Below, piece by piece: positions 57,400 to 64,000 of a DNA stretch of 64,000 bases (within the stretch, counting starts at the first letter, position 1; every line of letters begins with the position of its first letter). The stretch is from Hofstenia miamia (taxonomy: Eukaryota > Xenacoelomorpha > Acoela). The stretch is taken from contig SCFE01000086.1 in assembly GCA_004352715.1 (NCBI GenBank), positions 922,790 to 986,789 on the forward strand, written 5' to 3'. A model generated the notes under the pieces. That model worked only from the letters and a program-made list of their open reading frames with translations, did no database searches and was not told the origin of the DNA. A program made the position numbers and the translations under genes.

Positions 57400-58245
57400 T
57401 TCCTGCTAAGTCCATATGAATGTTATTGCTTTCTTCATAAATTTGGTTATCTTTGCAGTTTTTCTGGCAATGTTTGGGATAAAGGTTCTGTAATTATTAG
57501 AAAATTCCATTATTCTCTGTATATCATTCTTGTTATTCTGCTTTTCTATTTTCTGGATCATATCCCTTGCATTGTCCTTCATACATATTCTACCTTTCTT
57601 GATCACTCTTCCCAGAAATACTATCTTCTCCTTCAATATGTGGCACTTGTTTCCATTGATTCTAAGTCCTGCATTCTATAATACTGTGAGTGTTCTTTCC
57701 AGTTTTTCTAGGTGCTCTTGTACCATATTGCTTGTTACAATTATTTCATCTATGTAAGTGTCAACTACATCTTTCATTCTGTGTGTCTTATTCTTTTGTG
57801 ATGTATCTCTGAGAAGTCACCAGTGCATTACACAATCTGAATGCTATATATATCCATTTGTATCCATTTGTACAGTCTGTATGGTGTTATGAATGCAGTT
57901 TTTTCAATGGTGTCTTCTTCCATTGTCACTTTCCAATATGCTTTACATAAGTCTATTGATGTAAAGTATTTGTGCTTGCTTGCCTTGTATAACATATCCT
58001 CTGTACTTGGAAGGGGTATGAATCCTTTTTTGTCACTTTGTTCAATTTTTGGAAGTGCATGCATAGCAATACTTGTCTCCCTGCTCTATGAACACAGTTG
58101 GTGCTGCATATGGGCTCTCACTTGGACAAATTATCTTGTTGTCAAATAATTCATTTAGAATGCAGTTGTATTCATCTTTCATTTGTTCTGGCACTCTTCT
58201 CACTGGGAGCTTTATAGGCTTGTCAATTGTTGTTATCTTGTGCAT
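57400..58245 (-). pseudogene. Reverse transcriptase domain of the LTR element
   Basis: Starts near 58245 with HKITTIDKPIKLPVRRVPE (fingers), then a GFIPLPSTEDMLYKA and KYFTSIDLCKAYWKVTM segment (palm, first Asp of SIDL). After a shift, the second catalytic box near 57744-57755 reads YIDE where YIDD is expected, so one of the two essential Asp residues is Glu. A following HILKEKIVFLGRVI block fits the thumb. Multiple stops. Non-functional. Confidence 0.85.
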
Positions 58246-58689
58246 TTCACCTATTGCTTGAGCAATGCTTTAACTGTTGAATCTCCTCCTCTTCCAAGTG
58301 TTGGTAGTCTTTGTCTTTAATCACCAGTATTCTGTATGCATCCTCTTTGTTTGCTTTCATCCCTATGCCCTTGAGGCAGCCATGTGGAGTACCTACTGCT
58401 TTCCTCTGCACGTCCTTGCATCAACATTGCAGATTACTCGCCATATCATCATCTTCTATCACTATCCAAATAAGTCTGAGTTTGGATTTGATGTATTTTT
58501 GTATATCTTAAAATTAGATTTTTTACATTAACATTCTGATTTGTTGCATTAAACATTAGTATTTTTCCCTTTCCATTCTTTACTGTGCAAACACTTGATG
58601 GCATTGACACTCTCTTTGTATTGATTCCTTTATTTCCATATAACATTATGTCCACTGTTATTTAACTCTCCATCTATATTGTATACATT

Positions 58690-59123
58690 TTCCACTGATG
58701 TGGTTCCAAATGAATGTCCTCTTCCAGTTCAAACATAATCGTCTTTTGTTTACCTTCTTCCTCTTTGATCTTGATTTCTTCCTCTCTTTCTTTTATCCTC
58801 CTATTTGACACATCTGTTCTTCATTAGGAAATCATCACCAAGTATGACCTCATAGGGTAATAAGTATCCACCACTACTAGTGATTGTCTGAATGTTGTCT
58901 TAGGTATTCTCATTTGAACTTATTTTATCATTCCTTTTGTATCAATATATTCTCCCAATGTGTTGATTAAATATTTGTTAGAACTGTCCAAGTCTTCACA
59001 CTTGAAATCCAATTTCATTAGACACTCATCAGTAATTATCAACATTGCCACTGCTGTATCAATGGTTGCCTTTGTCATTACTCCATTGATCATTACCATG
59101 TTTATGTTGTCCAAATTCATCAT
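58690..59123 (-). pseudogene. Aspartic protease region of the LTR element
   Basis: Frame from 59123 with NMVMINGVMTKATIDTAVAM: the hydrophobic-D-T pattern of a retroviral-type protease, with DTA in place of the catalytic DTG/DSG. The copy of its first ~100 bp beyond 59423 belongs to the assembly duplication. Confidence 0.6.
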
Positions 59124-59821
59124 CTCTAGCTAGTTTTCTGATTCTTTGTCAGTTTGCAATGCTTTGTTAATTTTGTTCTTTGACTCTATTAAATCCTCAT
59201 CTTCATAGTAGGCTTCCTTATCTCCAATTACATTTATCTGTTTGGTGCAATCAGTTTTTTAGGACGCTTCTGTACACAGCTGTAGCATTTGACATCCTTT
59301 TCTCTCACTTTCTTTGTTTTCCCTTCTTTTCCTGTTATTTTGATAACTTTCTCTGGTTTGTTTTCACTATATGGCTTGCATAGAGATTGTGGTTTCAGAT
59401 TGTTCCTCCATATTGGTGTCTCNCTCATCAGTAATTATCAACATTGCCACTGCTGTATCAATGGTTGCCTTTGTCATTACTCCATTGATCATTACCATCT
59501 TTATGTTGTCCAAATTCATCATCTCTAGCTAGTTTTCTGATTCTTTGTCAGTTTGCAATGCTTTGTTAATTTTGTTCTTTGACTCTATTAAATCCTCATC
59601 TTCATAGTAGGCTTCCTTATCTCCAATTACATTTATCTGTTTGGTGCAATCAGTTTTTTAGGACGCTTCTGTACACAGCTGTAGCATTTGACATCCTTTT
59701 CTCTCACTTTCTTTGTTTTCCCTTCTTTTCCTGTTATTTTGATAACTTTCTCTGGTTTGTTTTCACTATATGGCTTGCATAGAGATTGTGGTTTCAGATT
59801 GTTCCTCCATATTGGTGTCTC
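59025..59821. repeat. 398-bp duplication around single N at 59423
   Basis: 59025-59422 and 59424-59821 are near-identical (one substitution seen), both starting CTCATCAGTAATTATC. It covers the gag/protease junction, so in the assembly this junction appears twice. Same artefact pattern as at 1012, 8287 and 25332. Confidence 0.9.
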
Positions 59822-61145
59822 TCTGTGCTAGGCAGCTTTTTTGTAGATTCATGAATTGTTTTCAATTGTTGCTTGGATTTTGAATGCTTTTTGAATCATT
59901 TTCTCTAATTTTTCATCAACATCACACTTGATCTCAAATTGTGCCTTGATATTTTTGGGCATTCCCTTGCAGATGTGGGAAAACTAATCATATTTTGAAT
60001 ATCTGTTCTCCCTTGAGCTTAGCATCACTAGTTGCTCCACCTGTTGGATGTAATTCCATATGTCATTGCTCTTCTTCATTTTTGTAGCATTTAGGATGAT
60101 CCAGTATTGATTTTTAAAGCTTTTGTTTTCATAATAGTCTATGAAATTGCCTAATAACAGTTCATAATTTCTCTTCATTTCAGCAAATAATGTTTATATG
60201 CTATTCCTGCAAGGTATATGGGAAGTCTTACTGCTGCTGCTTCTTGATTTACCTTCTTTTCTGCCATGTTGATTTCAAACATTTGAAGCCATTCTATGAA
60301 TGTTGGGTTATAACCATCCAATTTTCCATTAAATTTCAGTAACATTGCATTGCAGGGTATTGTGTTATTAATTCTATTTTGTGATAATATCTAGCTTTCA
60401 TACCTTGGTTTGCTGTGCTTTTTTAGCATTTCCTCACATTGAAGTTTTCAGTAACTGCTTTCATGATCTCATTTATAAATTTTTGTTTCTCCTCATTGGT
60501 ATCTTTGTCAAGCTCTTTGTAGTGTGCTCATTTGTTTGCACTGATAGGTGATGCCTGTGGTTCATTTTCTTCTGCTTGTTGAAATTCCATTTCATGAGAT
60601 CAAATATTTTTGTGATCCTCCTCTGTATTTAATTGTATTAATGTTAGTTTGTCTCTTAATTGTTTGAGCTCTTCAGCCTGTATCCCATTGTCTTGTTTCA
60701 GCTGTCTGTTCCCTGTTTTCTAATTGCTGATGCATCATTTCTCATTTCTGGTTCTGTTCCAGGAATCTTATGTTAGACTAACATTTGTTGGGTGAGTGTC
60801 TTGATTTCATGTTGGAACAATTCACTCTGTCTGTCTAGTCTTACTTACATATCTGCCTTCAGTTCATTCAGCATGCTTTCACTCTGCTGTTCCATTTATT
60901 TCACTTCCTCCTTCAATTGTTTTATTTCATTTCTCAACAGCCTTTCTGTTTCACTACTTTTTCATAAAATTTCAAATATCTCTTGGGGACTCATTTCAGG
61001 GTACATGTGCAATGTCTGTAACTCCATATTTGGGGACAAATCTGTATCTTCAGTGTGTGATGCTGAGTATGCAGCTCTGGAGGTTACCACTCTGGGTGCT
61101 GTCTTTTTGGTGCTACCTTTTCTTCCTTATTCATTTTTAGGCTAG
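59234..61145 (-). pseudogene. Gag region of the LTR element with a broken zinc knuckle
   Basis: Lys/Glu-rich minus-strand frames with many stops, including the 60178-59984 piece (ELLLGNFIDYYENKSFK, then NDIWNYIQQVEQL) that resembles gag capsid-like helices. Near the end, CYSCVQKRPKKLIAP aligns with a CCHC zinc knuckle (C-x2-C-x4-H-x4-C) in which His is Pro and the last Cys is Ala, so nucleic-acid binding by this knuckle is lost. A glutamine/lysine-rich coiled-coil-like segment lies near 60650-61100. Confidence 0.6.
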
Positions 61146-62560
61146 TTGATACATAGTGGCTTTCCTTCTCAGTTATGATTCTCAGCTCCTTTTATAGTGC
61201 ACTAGGCTAGGTGTGAGTTGATTTCTTCACTGGCTATTTAATTATTTCTTGTATAACCATCCAGGTGCTTGTGATTACAAGTAATAGTGTTGGGGGTATC
61301 CAAGTTGTGTTACTGATCATATTGTAGGCACCTTATTGAATATAGCAAAAAGAAATTTTTTCTGAGAAGAAAAACCTATCTTAACTCAGATAAGAGAATA
61401 ATTTTATAAAATTTCTGCTTGTTCTTTTTAGCTGTCATAGTTGCCATGTAACATCCTCTACCAGGCTTTGTCATTTGGTTTCTGTATTATAATGTTATAA
61501 TTAGAACAATATGTTAGTGGGTAGGGATGTACTATTCTCATACTGCTTCACTTCTACATTATTAATTCCATTAACAGTAATTAACAGATGATATAGTAAA
61601 CACTATTTAGTTGATGAAGCTTTGCAGCAACAATTCCAATTGTTAGTAAGTGGGCATCTGCCTGAGGCAAATCTCCATATCTAGTAACCATCACTCTTCT
61701 ATGTTCCAGTTGAATGAGTTCCACCTCTCAGCTCAGCAATGTAGCTTATCCTAGCTTGGTGCATACTCAAGACAAGACACAACTTGACTTAATCTCTATT
61801 TGTAAAAGTGTTTCATATTTGTGCAACCTGACTTGTCACTAGCTGTGTAATTAATATTACATGTAGCTATTACCAAAATATATTGGTTTTAATAATTATT
61901 TTAATATACAGCAGCTTCCTAACTTAAATTTAATAATTATTACATATGCTTGATCACATTATCAGTCACACTATTTTCATTAATTTGGATCTAAAATAAT
62001 ATAAATATAAATCTCTAGGTGTTGGCTTACCAGCCATATTTTGAGTTTGTAAAGTTTAATACATGTATATAAATGATTGGTACTCAACTAAATGAGAATA
62101 AAAACCCTATTCTTAACCTAAGTGCACTTTCATGGTCTGGCACAAAGACACTTGAATCATTCCCATGATGGATTCTCACCACTACTAAACACTGATCATT
62201 TAGCTTGACATTTTATTAGATAATCAAACCATAGTAGAAAACAAGTAAAAGAATTCTGAAGAAATTTTTTTATCAATTGTTACAATCAAATTGAATCTAT
62301 TTATATCTAACTGGAAAAAGTACCTGTTGATTTCAAAATTTGAATTGTTCATCTGCCAATATGGCTAAAGATAATGGAGGTGATTTCACCCCCTTTGTTT
62401 TTCCAAAAATAGTAAAATTTGTAATTAATTGCAATAATATTTCTTGGTTACATTATACAAACAAATTTAAGTAGATAATAAGTTTTATAATCTATTTCTA
62501 ATCACATTTTAAATTTGATCTTAAGTTTCTTTGACTGACTTTCTTTCTTAGCAGCTTATT
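61146..62560. other. Interval between the LTR element and the LINE, CpG-free
   Basis: No gene. Moderately AT-rich and, like the whole stretch from 59666 to the window end, without any CpG by eye. It could include the 5' LTR of the preceding element, which cannot be shown from one copy. Confidence 0.5.
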
Positions 62561-62566
62561 TGTTGG

Positions 62567-64000
62567 ATGATGCTACAGCAGATGCTTGCAGAACAAGTGA
62601 GAAAGTTGCAGTTGGATGAGAGTAAGGGGAAAGAGAGTGTTGAACCAGCTAAGGAAAGGGAAGATGAAGTGATAGACATTGTGACAGAAGTGGTGGAAGC
62701 AGCAGAACCAGTGGGCACAGAAACTGAAGCAGCAATCAAGGAAAAGATGAAGGAAGAAATAAGTGAGAGAACTAGGTTGCCAGTTCCAAGAGGAGTGAAG
62801 AAAAGTAAGCTAGCAGTAGAGACAGCAAAAGTCAATAAAGTGTTGGAGAGGATAGATGCTAGGAGTGTCACAGAAGTAAATAGCTTAGTGTATGCAGGAG
62901 CATGTAGGTGCTGAAAAATGTAGGCATGAGCATGAAAAAGGAAAGATGAAAAGAAGATAAGAGAATCAGAAAGCCAGCAGGGGTGAAAAGAATTGAGAAT
63001 CAAGTAGCAAAGATTATGTAGAAAATAAGGAAGATCAGGACAAGTAAGGCAGTACAGGACAGGTGTAGGGTAGGTAAGGGCAAGACTATAGACATTGTGA
63101 GAGAAGAACTTACACAGAGATTAGTTGCATAAGCTGAAAAACTGAGAAAATATAGGGCAAGGGAAAAGCATGCAAGAGAGTATATGAAGTTTGAGACCCA
63201 AGAAGGAAGATTCTACAAAGAACTAGATGCAGGAGAAAAAAAGGCCAGAGCAGGTGAGGACACAGTAAGGTTCTGGGAGAATATATGGGGAAATGCAGGA
63301 CTAGAGATAGAGAGTGAGCAGATGTAGAAGGAATTCAGGCAAGAAGAAGAAGTAATCACAACTACAAGGCTGAGGAATGCTCTAAAGAAGATGAAGAATT
63401 GGAAGGCACCAGGCACAAATGAGGTACATGGGTATTGGCAATCAACTTAAGGCCAATAACATGTTTGCCAACAACTTGGAAGTTGCTAACTTCTGTGATT
63501 TCAAGTAGGCTAGCATTTTCCTTAGAACAAAACAGGTTTATAGCAGAGGAGCAGAAGGGATGTAGGAAAAAGATGAGAGGATGCAAAAAATCAGTTGTTT
63601 ATAGACCAGTAAGTGGTGGAGAATTGTAGAAGAAGGAAGTCAAACTTAGCAAATGGCATGGATAGACTACAGGACAGCATATCACATAGGTGGGTATTGA
63701 GGACACTAGAGGCCAATGACATTTCACAGAAATGGGTTGAGTTTCTAGAGAATGAGATGGGAAGGTGGCAGACTGAGATAGATGGGCCCAGGTTGAGGTT
63801 TAGGTTAGGCATATTCCAAAGAAACAGCTTAGCACAACTACTGTTTGTAGTTAGCTTAATTGGCAGGAATATTTAGGTGGAACAAGAATGAATTTAGAGA
63901 GCTAAACAGGAGAAAAGGAAGATACTAGCAGCAGAGAGAGCATTCAACTTAAATGGAGATGTTGATAGGTTGTACATCACAAGGCATTAAAGAGGGAAAG
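62567..64000 (+). pseudogene. Decayed LINE (R2/NeSL-like RT), runs off the window
   Basis: Plus strand. 62567-62914 is an open, Glu/Lys-rich leader. From about 63130, broken frames carry FYKELDAGEKKARAGEDTVRFW, then LRNALKKMKNWKAPG (the pre-RT WKAPG block), INLRPITCLPTTWKLL and FIAEEQKGCRKK (RT fingers), SISHRWVLRTLEA, GIFQRNSLAQLLFVVSLI (compare GI.QGDSLSPLLF) and DVDRLYITR. Segments are missing between WKAPG and RPITC and where the YxDD box should be, and frames shift at about 63430, 63620 and 63690. The WKAPG/RPITCLPT signature resembles R2/NeSL-type LINEs. The 3' end is outside the window. Confidence 0.75.

Larger units (their letters stand above)
55514..61145 (-). mobile_element. Decayed Ty3/gypsy-like LTR retrotransposon (gag-pol)
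   Basis: Minus-strand order gag, protease, reverse transcriptase, RNase H, integrase is that of Ty3/gypsy elements and retroviruses. Every domain is broken by stops and shifts and several catalytic residues are changed (see sub-features). LTRs and a primer-binding site were not identified; 61146-62560 is a candidate location for the 5' LTR but no copy of it is seen beyond 52 kb. The A-rich coding strand makes the plus strand conspicuously T-rich from 52 to 61 kb. Confidence 0.85.

Noticed and set aside
1-64000. CRISPR arrays, bacterial operons, rRNA genes
   Set aside because: None present. Direct repeats here have the structure of transposons, microsatellites or assembly overlaps, and the gene structure is eukaryotic.

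Overview
This window is AT-rich (roughly 70% A+T by eye), intron-bearing metazoan DNA. It has canonical GT/AG introns, long (TA)n microsatellites, a rhodopsin-type GPCR and an LDL-receptor class A protein, and it is dominated by transposable elements of types common in invertebrates: Tc1/mariner, pogo/Tigger, hAT and hAT-MITEs, Helitron, Penelope, several LINE clades and a Ty3/gypsy-like LTR retrotransposon. An aquatic invertebrate is the most natural reading, but no species can be named from the sequence. It is a draft assembly. There are N-gaps of 20, 93, 387 and 1000 (twice) bases, and several short N joins are flanked by perfect or near-perfect repeats that look like unmerged contig overlaps.

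Layout. 0-1.1 kb: a hAT-type MITE end and a truncated Tc1 element. 1.3 kb: a complete small hAT MITE. 1.8-3.0 kb (minus): a decayed LINE. 6.6-8.5 kb: an internally deleted pogo/Tigger element whose near-identical full-length relative lies at 28.0-30.4 kb. 10.4-13.3 kb: two tandem copies of an unclassified ~1.5 kb repeat between two 1-kb gaps, with a third inverted copy at 49.4-51.0 kb. 15.4-21.6 kb: two complementary, intron-containing pieces of Helitron Rep-like genes. 21.9-22.4 kb (minus): first exon of a secreted or membrane LDLa protein. 25.1 and 26.2 kb: two more hAT MITEs. 33.6-34.0 kb: an ~82 bp minisatellite. 36.2-38.5 kb (minus): a Penelope-like element and a YADD-type LINE fragment lying end to end, each interrupted by its own hAT element with an exact 8-bp target-site duplication. 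39.0-42.1 kb: a two-exon class A GPCR whose intron splits the DRY motif. 42.4-43.5 kb: a dead mariner. 48.6 kb (minus): a probable terminal exon. 51.0-52.0 kb (minus): a LINE 3' end with a nested inverted-repeat element. 52.3-61.1 kb (minus): a heavily decayed LTR retrotransposon plus unrecognised downstream coding sequence. 62.5-64.0 kb (plus): a decayed LINE running off the window.

Host genes are few: the GPCR, the LDLa exon, and some unassigned exon-like pieces. The rest records serial transposon insertion. The strongest unexplained signals are these: (1) the last ~4.3 kb contains no CpG dinucleotide by eye, with a CpG gradient through the preceding retroelement; (2) a set of hAT-type MITEs each built around its own repeated GC-rich word; (3) the 1.5 kb repeat carrying a conserved 109-codon frame; (4) a 158-bp block almost identical at 3.0 and 31.7 kb, ending a reading frame at both places. 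No complete new biological system is demonstrated. These are leads.
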